Shown here piece after piece: positions 52,005 through 59,699 of a DNA stretch of 64,000 nt (the stretch's first letter is position 1; each line of letters opens with the position of its first letter). The notes beneath the pieces are model-generated. The model saw only the letters and a program-made list of their open reading frames with translations, was not told the DNA's origin and did not search any database. Source of the stretch: Lautropia dentalis (GTDB lineage: Bacteria > Pseudomonadota > Gammaproteobacteria > Burkholderiales > Burkholderiaceae_E); assembly GCF_003892345.1 (NCBI RefSeq), contig NZ_RRUE01000001.1:403008-467007 (forward strand), written 5' to 3'. A program made the position numbers and the translations under genes.

Positions 52005-53114
52005 ATGACAACCGACAACGATGAGCCAAAGGCTTGCCCGCCACCCTCACCGGATGAGGGGTCAGGCGAGGGCGTACCCGGCGCCGGGTTCAGTGTCGTG
52101 CCGGCCGGCAGCGGCTCCCGCACGAGGCGCATCAGCCACGACCAGTATTTCAAGTCGCTGATCACCCAGTACCCCCGGCAGGCGCTGGCCCTGTTCGACC
52201 CGGCGCGCTTTGCATCGCTGGATGACAGCGTCGTCATCACTCCGCTGCGGCAGGAGCTACCGCCGGATCGCCTAGGTGAGCGCTTCTTCGAGCTGGACAT
52301 CCCGCTGGAGGTTCGCTGGCCGGACGGCTCGCGCGAGACGATGGTGATACTGATCGAGCAGCAGACCATTCCCAGCCGGTTCCGCATCAAGAAGCTGCTG
52401 ATGTATTACGTGAAGCTGTCGGAGGTTTTGCATACCGACATCATCACGCCAATCGTCATCTTCCTGCGCGATGGGCGGGACATTCCCGTCCGGCTGGACA
52501 TGGGGCCGCTGGACAGACGGCACGCGTTCTTCGACTACATCCCCGTGATCCTGCCACGCTGGAAGGCCATCGATCACCTGGGCACCGACAACGTGGTCGA
52601 GCAGGTGTTGCTGACGACGATGTCGCGCAAGAACCAGGACAAGGTGTTCATTCTGGGGCAGGCCATCAAGGCGCTGCTCCGGCTGGAGAAGAACATCGAC
52701 AACCAGCTGAACTTCGAACGGTTCATCCGGACCTACGCGCCGCTTGACGCCGAGGAAGAGTGCCGGTACAACGAAACCTATGCAGATGAGGTCGCACACA
52801 TGATGAGCGTACGGGAAGAAGTGATCAGTAGCGTGCGGGAAGAGCTGGAACGGAAGGGCGAGGCCCGTGGCCGGCTGATTGGCCGTGAAGAAGGCCGGGA
52901 AGAAGGCAGGGAAGAAGGCAGGGAAGAAGGCAGGGAAGAAGGCAGGGGGGACGGCCAGCGCCATACCCTGGCCAGGCTGCTGGCCAGGCGCTTCGGGCCT
53001 CTGGATGCCGAAACCACGAAGCGCCTTGCCGCAGGTACGCCGGAACAGATGGATCACTGGACGGATGCCCTGTTGACGGCAGGCTCGCTGGAGGAAGTGT
53101 TCCGGTTGCAGTGA
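52005..53114 (+). CDS. Rpn-family recombination-promoting nuclease / putative transposase, copy 1
   Basis: A 369-residue PD-(D/E)XK protein of the Rpn/YhgA family. The core includes SHDQYFKSLITQYPRQALAL, LDIPLEVRWPDGSRETMVIL and the active-site segment IEQQT (Glu118; most relatives have IEHQ, as copy 2 does). About residues 295-314 are a REEG repeat encoded by a 12-bp tandem repeat, then a C-terminal region like DUF4351 (LARRFGPLDAET). Family members nick DNA and promote recombination, and some act in phage defence. The gene is on the strand opposite the flanking sugar operon and overlaps the end of the convergent isomerase gene by 61 bases. An internal ATG at 52800 may yield a short C-terminal protein. 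Confidence 0.9.
   Translation: MTTDNDEPKACPPPSPDEGSGEGVPGAGFSVVPAGSGSRTRRISHDQYFKSLITQYPRQALALFDPARFASLDDSVVITPLRQELPPDRLGERFFELDIPLEVRWPDGSRETMVILIEQQTIPSRFRIKKLLMYYVKLSEVLHTDIITPIVIFLRDGRDIPVRLDMGPLDRRHAFFDYIPVILPRWKAIDHLGTDNVVEQVLLTTMSRKNQDKVFILGQAIKALLRLEKNIDNQLNFERFIRTYAPLDAEEECRYNETYADEVAHMMSVREEVISSVREELERKGEARGRLIGREEGREEGREEGREEGREEGRGDGQRHTLARLLARRFGPLDAETTKRLAAGTPEQMDHWTDALLTAGSLEEVFRLQ
52887..52946 (+). repeat. 12-bp tandem repeat encoding REEG, five units
   Basis: GAAGAAGGCCGG then four GAAGAAGGCAGG units without gaps. In-frame in the Rpn gene; copy-number change would lengthen or shorten the charged linker by four residues per unit. Confidence 0.9.
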
Positions 53115-53932
53115 TCGGCCGACCGGTACAGCGCCGTCGCAAATGCAAGGCTTCGTGCCATGGCCGGCAGGGCAGGTTCTGCCTTGCCTGGCAGTATCTC
53201 CAGCGCGGCGGCGCATCGGGGAACATGCCGGACGAGACTGTCCCGTACGCTGATGTAGTCTGCATTGCCGTCACCGTACGGCATCAGCCCCGGTTCGGCC
53301 AGGTGGATGTGTTCCGTGATGTCGGCTGTATACGGCACCATGTCCTGCGGGTCTTCACCGTTGATCTGCATGGCCCCCGTGTCCAGCAGCATGCGCAGGG
53401 CGGGATGATCCACGGCCCGCACGACTGTGGCGCAGTCCAGGGTGGTGGTCATGAAGTTGGCACCGTACAGGGGGGCCACGGCCTCCAGGCACAGCATTAC
53501 ACCGTGTCGGGCGGCTACATCACCAGCCTGACGGAAGAAGGCCACGGCCTGGTCGTGGGCCTGCGCATCGCTCAGCCCGGTACGGTCACGGCTGCGGGGT
53601 GAGCCAAATACCAGCCGGCTGGCGCCCAGTCCGGCCCCGATACGGCACACGTGGTTCAGGTGTTCCAGCAGGGCCTGCTGGCTTTGGATGTCGCCAAAGA
53701 CGTTCAGCCCTTGGGTGCCGTACAGCAGTGACTGCATGCCTACGATGTCGATGCCGTGGTCCTGCCACCAGCGACGGACGCTACGGATGGCGGCCTCGGT
53801 TGCGCCGGTCACGTCCGGAAAATACTTGGTGGGGGCAATGTCGATGGCGTCGATGCCATATTGACGCAGCAGTGCTGCTACGGCAGCGTCGTCCTGTGTA
53901 TCCCAGGCCAGATTCGAGATGGACAGTCGCAT
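53054..53932 (-). CDS. Sugar phosphate isomerase/epimerase (TIM barrel)
   Basis: A 292-residue AP-endonuclease-family-2-like TIM-barrel protein, with ISNLAWDTQDDAAVAALLRQ at the start and VMLCLEAVAPLYGANF and MLLDTGAMQING as likely metal-site strands. The last about 20 residues (SADHCNRNTSSSEPAVNRASVQ, given here as two parts SADHCNRNT and SSSEPAVNRASVQ) are coded by the strand opposite the Rpn gene, so the original C-terminus may have been replaced when the Rpn unit arrived. It starts six bases after the ArnF-like gene, in a minus-strand operon with GT2 and ArnE/F-like genes. Substrate unknown. Confidence 0.82.
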   Translation of the reverse strand: MRLSISNLAWDTQDDAAVAALLRQYGIDAIDIAPTKYFPDVTGATEAAIRSVRRWWQDHGIDIVGMQSLLYGTQGLNVFGDIQSQQALLEHLNHVCRIGAGLGASRLVFGSPRSRDRTGLSDAQAHDQAVAFFRQAGDVAARHGVMLCLEAVAPLYGANFMTTTLDCATVVRAVDHPALRMLLDTGAMQINGEDPQDMVPYTADITEHIHLAEPGLMPYGDGNADYISVRDSLVRHVPRCAAALEILPGKAEPALPAMARSLAFATALYRSADHCNRNTSSSEPAVNRASVQ

Positions 53933-53938
53933 GGTGTT

Positions 53939-54280
53939 TCAGGCACCTACCGTTACCACGATTCCCACCATGATCAGCACGACACCGGTGAAGTAGCGTG
54001 GCGTGAAGCACTCACCCAGCAGGACATGCGTGGCGGCAGGCACGATGACGAAGGCCAGCGCCATGATGGGGTACACACGCCCCAGTTCGGCCGTCTGCAG
54101 CACCCATATCCAGAAGATCGTCATCACGCCCATCAGCGAGAGGGCCGCGGCCATCAGCCCTGCGGTGCGTGGTGCAAACCACGAGCCGGTGTCGTTGAGG
54201 GCGTTGGCGGCCAGCTTGAAGAGGATCTGTGCGCCGCTCAGCCCCAGGACGCAGATCAGGGCCCAGACGTAGGTCATCAT
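53939..54280 (-). CDS. Small EamA/SMR-like transporter (ArnF-like), paralog 2
   Basis: A 113-residue four-helix protein of the DMT superfamily (ILFKLAANALNDTG, WIWVLQTAELGRVYPIMALAF). It is paralogous to the preceding gene. Two such small proteins side by side next to a polyprenyl-phosphate GT2 recall ArnE/ArnF, which flip undecaprenyl-phosphate-aminoarabinose as a heterodimer. An ATG one codon downstream is an equal start option. Flippase function is an inference. Confidence 0.8.
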   Translation of the reverse strand: MMTYVWALICVLGLSGAQILFKLAANALNDTGSWFAPRTAGLMAAALSLMGVMTIFWIWVLQTAELGRVYPIMALAFVIVPAATHVLLGECFTPRYFTGVVLIMVGIVVTVGA

Positions 54281-54305
54281 TGATAAATACCCGTTGTGAC
54301 CATTT

Positions 54306-54644
54306 TCAGGAACGCACCGCCAGCACGATGCCGGACATGATCAGCGCCACCCCGATGAAATACTGCAGGTGGAACTGCTCGCCAAACATCCAGTGGCTGG
54401 CCAGCGGCACCAGTACGAAGGCCAGTGCCGTCAGCGGGTAGACCTTGCCCAGCTCGGCCTTGCGCAGAATCCATATCCAGGCCAGCGTCACGAAGCCATA
54501 CACGCCCAGCGCAATGACCATCAGCAGCGCGGTTTCGGGCGCAAGCACCGAGCCGGTACGGGAGAGCGACGAGGCCGCCAGCTTGAACAGTACCTGCCCG
54601 GCTGCAATGCCAATGACACAGAGCAATGCCTGGAAATGGATCAT
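54306..54644 (-). CDS. Small EamA/SMR-like transporter (ArnE-like), paralog 1
   Basis: A 112-residue four-helix DMT protein (GQVLFKLAASSLSRTG, WIWILRKAELGKVYPLTALAF, YFIGVALIMSGIVLAV). It is clearly similar to the next gene over its whole length and lies 10 bases after the GT2 gene and 25 before its paralog. The tandem pair probably forms a heterodimer that moves a lipid-linked sugar; the substrate would be the product of the adjacent GT2. Confidence 0.8.
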   Translation of the reverse strand: MIHFQALLCVIGIAAGQVLFKLAASSLSRTGSVLAPETALLMVIALGVYGFVTLAWIWILRKAELGKVYPLTALAFVLVPLASHWMFGEQFHLQYFIGVALIMSGIVLAVRS

Positions 54645-54654
54645 GACATGAAGG

Positions 54655-55788
54655 TCAGCCGACCGGCCTGCTGTCGTGATGTGGGACGGGGTGCACGATA
54701 TTCAGCGTGTCCACGATGCGCTGTTCCTCTTCGGTCAGCGGGGTGCTCTGCCAGCCGGGAACGGAGACGGGGGCGGTGACCGGGCTGGCGGCCTGCTGCT
54801 CGGCCGTCATGATGCGCTGCAGTGTGCGTGAGGTGCGCAGGAAGGGCCGCTTGGGTACCGACAGAATATCATGGCCAATGAAGGCCAGGATGAACTGGAT
54901 GCCCACCAGCAGCGGCAGGGCCGCCAGCATGACGGTACCGGCCGATGCCGTGACGCCCGCGGCACTGCCATGAATCCACTCACGCGTACCGAAGGCGATG
55001 CCGAACAGCGTGAGCAGGACGCCCAGAGGCAGCTGCAGTGAGGCCAGCGACAGATCCCGCAGGTAGTAGTTGTAGAAAATGCGCTTGCAGGTGTTCTTGA
55101 TGTGCTTTTTGAAGAATTCGCCCGCCACCTTCGAGATCCTGAGATTGCTGACCTCATCGCCGTAGGTGGCGTTCATGGGGATGTCCACCACCACGGCCTG
55201 CAGCGTGTTGAGCCGGAACAGCATGTCCGACTCGAAGAAGTACCGCTCGCTGATGCGCGCAAAGGGCAGGCTGCGGGCTACGTCCCGGTGCAGGGCCGTA
55301 TAGCCGTTGGTGGGGTCGAACAGGTTCCAGTAGCCGGAGGAGATCTTGTTGAAGAACGACAGCACGGCGTTGCCGAACAGGCGGATGGTGGGCATGGCCT
55401 GGATCTGCTCCAGGTCGAAGAAGCGGTTGCCCTTGGTGTAGTCGGCTTCGCCGGCCAGAATGGGCGCCACGAAGTCGGGCACCATGCCCGGGTCCATCTG
55501 CCCGTCGCCGTCGATCTTGACCATGATGTCCATGCCATCGTCCAGCGCGGCCATGTAACCGGTAATGACTGCCGCCCCCACACCTCCATTGACCTGGTGG
55601 CGGATGACCTTCACCCGCGGGTCGATGCAGTGGGCTTCAACCAGATCGCCCGAGCCTTCCGGGCAGCAGTCGTCCACCACATACACCGCTGCTACCTCGG
55701 GGCCGATGCGGGCCAGCACGTCCAGAATGTGAGCCGTGACCTTGTAGGACGGGATGATGACGGCAATCTTCGCCTGGTAGGGGCTCAT
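54655..55788 (-). CDS. Polyprenyl-phosphate glycosyltransferase (GT2, DPM/ArnC-like) with C-terminal helices
   Basis: A 377-residue GT2 enzyme (VIIPSYKVTAHILDVLARI, VYVVDDCCPEGSGD, VKIDGDGQMDPGM) with two C-terminal membrane helices (LQLPLGVLLTLFGIAFG; GTVMLAALPLLVGIQFILAF). This layout is typical of enzymes that transfer a sugar from a nucleotide donor to polyprenyl phosphate on the cytoplasmic face. The downstream small transporter pair would flip the product. It is the first gene of the operon, preceded by an AT-rich 250-bp region. The sugar is unknown; GDP-mannose from the nearby ManC is possible. Confidence 0.88.
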   Translation of the reverse strand: MSPYQAKIAVIIPSYKVTAHILDVLARIGPEVAAVYVVDDCCPEGSGDLVEAHCIDPRVKVIRHQVNGGVGAAVITGYMAALDDGMDIMVKIDGDGQMDPGMVPDFVAPILAGEADYTKGNRFFDLEQIQAMPTIRLFGNAVLSFFNKISSGYWNLFDPTNGYTALHRDVARSLPFARISERYFFESDMLFRLNTLQAVVVDIPMNATYGDEVSNLRISKVAGEFFKKHIKNTCKRIFYNYYLRDLSLASLQLPLGVLLTLFGIAFGTREWIHGSAAGVTASAGTVMLAALPLLVGIQFILAFIGHDILSVPKRPFLRTSRTLQRIMTAEQQAASPVTAPVSVPGWQSTPLTEEEQRIVDTLNIVHPVPHHDSRPVG

Positions 55789-55936
55789 GCGCGGACTTTA
55801 CAGTATTGAAAACCGGAGGGTTATTCTACCTGTTTGTCGATATTAGTTACTTGATAAGGGTAGATTGTTTGTGATGTAAATATGTCAATATAAGCGACCT
55901 CGCTACCTTGTCCTGCACGCTCCAAGGGGGCGCGGG

Positions 55937-55959
55937 GAGGAAAGTGTCCATGACACGCC
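55937..55959 (-). repeat. Interspersed repeat copy G
   Basis: Reads GGCGTGTCATGGACACTTTC then CTC on the minus strand, about 80 bases after the stop of the GT2 gene at 56036. It continues with CCCGCGCCC like the long copies. Confidence 0.6.
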
Positions 55960-56035
55960 CGGGAGGAGGAAGGACGCCACTCTGCTGGTGCAGGGCCGGG
56001 TATGACTCGCTGTTTGCGGTCGAAAGGGGAGGGGA

Positions 56036-56794
56036 TCAGGCCGGAGCCGTCTTGCTGTGGCGGCTTCTGCGCCACAGTCTCCACCCATACCGCCAGAAAC
56101 ACGCCCGCGTCCAGTACCGCAGCATCCCGCCGATGTGCCAGAGAGTGAAGCGCAGTGACCGGTGGCTCTGCTTGCGGGCGTCGTGCACCACGCGGGCGTC
56201 GGCTGCCTGCGCCAGTGTCCAGCCGGCCAGGCACAGACGGCTGCAGATGTCCACGTCCTCGATGTACAGGAAGTACCCCTCGTCGAAGCCCTTGATGGCC
56301 CGGTAGGCCCGGGCATCGAACAGCAGGAACATGCCGGCAATCCAGTCCGGATCGCTGCCGTGGTTGGCCGGCTGCAGCTTCTGGCGAATCAGCTCGCGTG
56401 GCGTATACAGCCTGCGGGCGGTGTTTTCCAGCCGGCCCTCGGGGCTGTAGATCTGTGGCGCCATCAGGCCACGCTCCGGTACCGCAAAGCCCCTGAGCAG
56501 GGCGGGGAAGGGGTCACGGTCGAAGCGCAGGTCCGGGTTGAGCACGGCGAAGTACCGGGTACGGCAGTGCGAAAAGGCCGTGTTGTGGTTGGCGCCGAAG
56601 CCCTTCGGGGTTTCGTTGCGGATCATCGTCAGCCGGATGTGGCCGGTGGCAAGCGGCGGCAGCTCCTGCTCGGGCACGTTGGCGGTGTAGATGATCTCGG
56701 CCACGTCGGGCGGCATCAGGCGCAGGATGTCCTGCAGCATGCGCAGCGCAATGTCGCGCTGGCCGTGACTGACAACGGAAAGGGTGATGTTCAT
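56036..56794 (-). CDS. GT2 family glycosyltransferase
   Basis: A 252-residue GT2 enzyme (TLSVVSHGQRDIALRMLQDI; FAVLNPDLRFDRDPF as the donor/metal motif; GFDEGYFLYIEDVDICSRL as the acceptor-side motif), resembling rhamnosyltransferases such as RfbF/WbbL. The ATG at 56794 begins family similarity; the open frame upstream is unrelated. The final residues are basic and aromatic (WRYGWRLWRRSRH), consistent with membrane association. It is followed in reverse order by the GT2 gene at 57126 and ManC. Confidence 0.87.
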   Translation of the reverse strand: MNITLSVVSHGQRDIALRMLQDILRLMPPDVAEIIYTANVPEQELPPLATGHIRLTMIRNETPKGFGANHNTAFSHCRTRYFAVLNPDLRFDRDPFPALLRGFAVPERGLMAPQIYSPEGRLENTARRLYTPRELIRQKLQPANHGSDPDWIAGMFLLFDARAYRAIKGFDEGYFLYIEDVDICSRLCLAGWTLAQAADARVVHDARKQSHRSLRFTLWHIGGMLRYWTRACFWRYGWRLWRRSRHSKTAPA

Positions 56795-57125
56795 GTGGCC
56801 GGAAAGGGCGCCGGGCCGGCACTGGCCCAGGGAAACAGGAGACTCCCTGATGGGCTGCGTCCGCCAGGAGCAGGCAGCCCACGGCACCGTGGGTATCAGT
56901 TGGGGCGCTATTGTCGCGAATATTGGTAAGGGGTGTGTTGCGCCGAAGTTTCAATACCCCGGCTTCGCGTGACGCCGGCCGCCGAATGGCAGGTGGCATA
57001 AGGCGGCCAGCCTTGCCGGCGTGACGCTTTGCTGGCACGCGGCCGGGGCCAGCGCGGGGGTGAATGAGCCCATGACATGCGCTGAAGAGGGGTGAATGGG
57101 CCAGTGGTGCACACCGGTGGCTGGT
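56795..57125. other. Gap between two GT2 genes
   Basis: About 330 bases. It holds the long repeat copy B (57040-57083) just after the stop of the upstream GT2 gene, and probably the promoter of the GT2 gene at 56794. No gene seen. Confidence 0.55.
57040..57083 (-). repeat. Interspersed repeat copy B (long form)
   Basis: Reads AGCGCATGTCATGGGCTCAT, then TCACCCCCGCGCTGGCCCCG on the minus strand. With copy A at 14935-14978 it defines a core of about 40 bases. It lies about 43 bases after the stop of the GT2 gene at 57126. Confidence 0.75.
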
Positions 57126-58208
57126 TCAGCCCCGGTAGGCGCCGCCCCGCCCCAGCAGCCCGTCCCACAGCCCCCGGTTCATCATGCGGATGCGCGGCCA
57201 GCGCGGCGTGGCCACCAGGGCATAGAAGCCGTACTTGATGACGGTCTGGTAGGCGTCCACCACCTTCCAGCGCCAGCCGATGTGTGGCATGCGCTGCAGC
57301 AGCAGCGCGTTGCGGAACAGGTAGTAGTGGCGCAGCGGGGAATGGTCCGGCAGGTGCTTGCCCATGAAGGCGATGGGTGTCTCGCCCAGCTGGTGCTGCA
57401 TGCGGGCATCGCACACGCCCAGCATGCGATAGCCGGCGTGGGCTGCCCGCAGGCACCATTCGATGTCCACATAGTCGATGAACAGCGCCTCGTCCATGTC
57501 GCCCACGGCGTCCAGCACGGCCAGCGGGATCAGGCTGCCCGAGGCAATCAGGTGCTCCACCTCGATCAGCTGGCCGGGGCGCTCGCAGGGGCAGCGCACC
57601 CGTTTGAAGCCTGCCAGCTGCACGAAGGGCGAGGGGCTGGTGGTCTGGCGCTCGTCCGCATAGCGCGGGCCGGCCGCGGCCACCGGCACGCTGCCGGGCG
57701 GCTGCTGCTCGATGGCGGCGCGCAGGGCCGCCACCATGCCCGGTTCGGGGATGCTGTCGTGGTCCAGCAGCAGCACGTGGCGGCTGCTCCGCGCACGCGC
57801 CAGCCCTATGCCCACGTTCTGCGCGGCGCCGATGCCGCGGTTCTCATGGAGGGGAGTCAGGCGGATGCGGGGTGGCGGGATGTCCCCGGGGGCAGACCGG
57901 ACGGGGGACGGCGCCCTTTCGGCCGGGAGCGTTCCGGTTGGGCCGCTGGCTGGCGGCCTTTCTGCGTGGCAGGCGAAATCCGCCAGTGCCGACAGAACCT
58001 CCGGTCTGGACCCGTTGTCGATGATCTCCACGAAGCCCACCTGCGCCAGGGTGGCCTGGCACAGCAGCGTCAGGCGGGGCAGGTCGGGGTTGTAGGTCAC
58101 CACCACGGCCGTGATGTCGCCTGCCGGTCCGCAGGGGGGGGCAGCAGCGGCGGGGTTTTTGGCTGCGGGTGGGCGGCCGGCCGTGGGGCGCGGGTCGGGC
58201 TCGTTCAA
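57126..58208 (-). CDS. GT2 family glycosyltransferase, rhamnosyltransferase-like
   Basis: A 360-residue GT2 enzyme. The nucleotide-binding start is TAVVVTYNPDLPRLTLLCQA, the metal motif LLLDHDSIPEPGMVAAL, and the acceptor-side motif FIDYVDIEWCLRAAHAGY, as in rhamnosyltransferases. An Ala/Pro-rich leader of about 30 residues and a Pro/Ser/Ala insertion (about 82-112) interrupt an otherwise ordinary fold. It follows ManC by 45 bases, so the two are probably cotranscribed in the minus direction. Confidence 0.89.
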   Translation of the reverse strand: MNEPDPRPTAGRPPAAKNPAAAAPPCGPAGDITAVVVTYNPDLPRLTLLCQATLAQVGFVEIIDNGSRPEVLSALADFACHAERPPASGPTGTLPAERAPSPVRSAPGDIPPPRIRLTPLHENRGIGAAQNVGIGLARARSSRHVLLLDHDSIPEPGMVAALRAAIEQQPPGSVPVAAAGPRYADERQTTSPSPFVQLAGFKRVRCPCERPGQLIEVEHLIASGSLIPLAVLDAVGDMDEALFIDYVDIEWCLRAAHAGYRMLGVCDARMQHQLGETPIAFMGKHLPDHSPLRHYYLFRNALLLQRMPHIGWRWKVVDAYQTVIKYGFYALVATPRWPRIRMMNRGLWDGLLGRGGAYRG

Positions 58209-58253
58209 CGAAGCATCCTCGTGGACTGGACAGGGATGGGCACGTGGGGCGTG

Positions 58254-59699
58254 TCAGGCCCGGCCGTAATTGTCCTGGAACCGCACGATGTCATCCTCGC
58301 CCAGGTACTCGCCGCTCTGCACTTCGATCATCACCAGCGGCAGCAGGCCGGGATTTTCCAGCCGGTGGCGGTGGGTGGCCGGGATGTAGGTGGATTCGTT
58401 GGTGGCCACGAAGATCTCCTCGTCGCCGTTCACCACCTTTGCCATGCCCTTGACCACGATCCAGTGCTCGTTGCGGTGGTGATGCATCTGCAGGCTGAGG
58501 CTCGCCCCCGGTTTGACCTCGATGCGCTTGATCTTGTAGCGCTCGCCCTCGCCCAGAATGGTGTAGGTGCCCCAGGGTCGCGCCACGGTGCGGTGCAGCT
58601 GGGCAGCCTCGTGACCGCGTGCCTTCAGTGCCTTCACCACTTCCTTCACCTTCTGGGCCTGGTCGGCGGCGGCCACCAGCAGCGCGTCGGGGGTGTCGAT
58701 GATCAGCAGGTTGTCCAGCCCCACGGTGGCCACCAGCCGGTCGTCGCTGTTGTGGACATAGGTGTCGTGACTGTCGACGAACACGGTGTCGCCGGTGGTG
58801 CGGTTGCCATCGGTATCGGGTTCGGACAGGCTGCGCACGGCATCCCACGAGCCGATGTCGTTCCAGCCAAAGGCGCCGGGCACCACGGCCACCTGGCCGG
58901 ATTTCTCCATCACGGCATAGTCGATGGAGATGTCGGGGGCCTCGCGAAAGCTCTCGCCCTGGATTTCCACCAGCGTGGCATGGCTGGTGTGGTCGATGCG
59001 GGCGTCGGCCAGGCAGGCCCGGGCGGCGTGCAGCACCTCGGGGGCGTGTTGCTGCAGGGCGTCCAGCATGGTCTGGGCGGCAAAGCAGAACATGCCGGAG
59101 TTCCACAGGTAGTTGCCGGCAGCCAGCAGCTGCTCGGCCCTTTCACGCGCGGGCTTCTCGATGAAGCGCACCACGTGGTTGCCCTGCGGCACGGTCGTGT
59201 TCACGGGCTGGCCGGCCTCGATGTAGCCATAGCCGGTTTCGGGCGCCGTGGGCTGGATGCCGAAGGTGACCAGATGGCCCTGGGCGGCCAGGGCGGCCGC
59301 CTGCTGTACCGTGCGGGCAAAGAGGGCCTCGTCGTGGATGAGATGGTCGGCCGGCATGACCAGCATCTGTGCCTCCGCGCCGTGGCGCTCGGCCACCTGC
59401 AGCGCGGCCAGGGCAATGGCCGGCGCCGTGTTGCGGCCAAAGGGCTCCAGCAGGAAAGTGGGCGTTTCGGCCTCCTGCGGCAGTGCCAGCTGGAACTCGT
59501 CCCTCGACAGGAAGAAGTATTCGCGGTTGGTGACGGTGAGGATCTCGCCCGGTTCGGCCACGCGGCGGGCGCGCCGGTACGTCTTGAACAGCAGGCTCTC
59601 GCCGTCGGGCAGCTTCATGAACGGTTTGGGGTGTCCCTCGCGCGAGACGGGCCAGAGCCGGGTGCCGGCACCGCCGGACAGAATGACAGGGATCAGCAT
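58254..59699 (-). CDS. manC: Mannose-1-phosphate guanylyltransferase / mannose-6-phosphate isomerase
   Basis: A 481-residue bifunctional enzyme (AlgA/ManC/XanB type) making GDP-mannose. The guanylyltransferase domain has GGAGTRLWPVSREGHPKPF, EPFGRNTAPAIALAAL and FIEKPA; the C-terminal cupin isomerase domain has RPWGTYTILGEGERYKIKRI and QMHHHRNEHWIVVKG. The ATG at 59699 begins MLIPVILSGG; a longer open frame upstream is unrelated. It supplies GDP-mannose (and, with other enzymes, GDP-rhamnose or GDP-fucose) to the glycan locus. Confidence 0.95.
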   Translation of the reverse strand: MLIPVILSGGAGTRLWPVSREGHPKPFMKLPDGESLLFKTYRRARRVAEPGEILTVTNREYFFLSRDEFQLALPQEAETPTFLLEPFGRNTAPAIALAALQVAERHGAEAQMLVMPADHLIHDEALFARTVQQAAALAAQGHLVTFGIQPTAPETGYGYIEAGQPVNTTVPQGNHVVRFIEKPARERAEQLLAAGNYLWNSGMFCFAAQTMLDALQQHAPEVLHAARACLADARIDHTSHATLVEIQGESFREAPDISIDYAVMEKSGQVAVVPGAFGWNDIGSWDAVRSLSEPDTDGNRTTGDTVFVDSHDTYVHNSDDRLVATVGLDNLLIIDTPDALLVAAADQAQKVKEVVKALKARGHEAAQLHRTVARPWGTYTILGEGERYKIKRIEVKPGASLSLQMHHHRNEHWIVVKGMAKVVNGDEEIFVATNESTYIPATHRHRLENPGLLPLVMIEVQSGEYLGEDDIVRFQDNYGRA

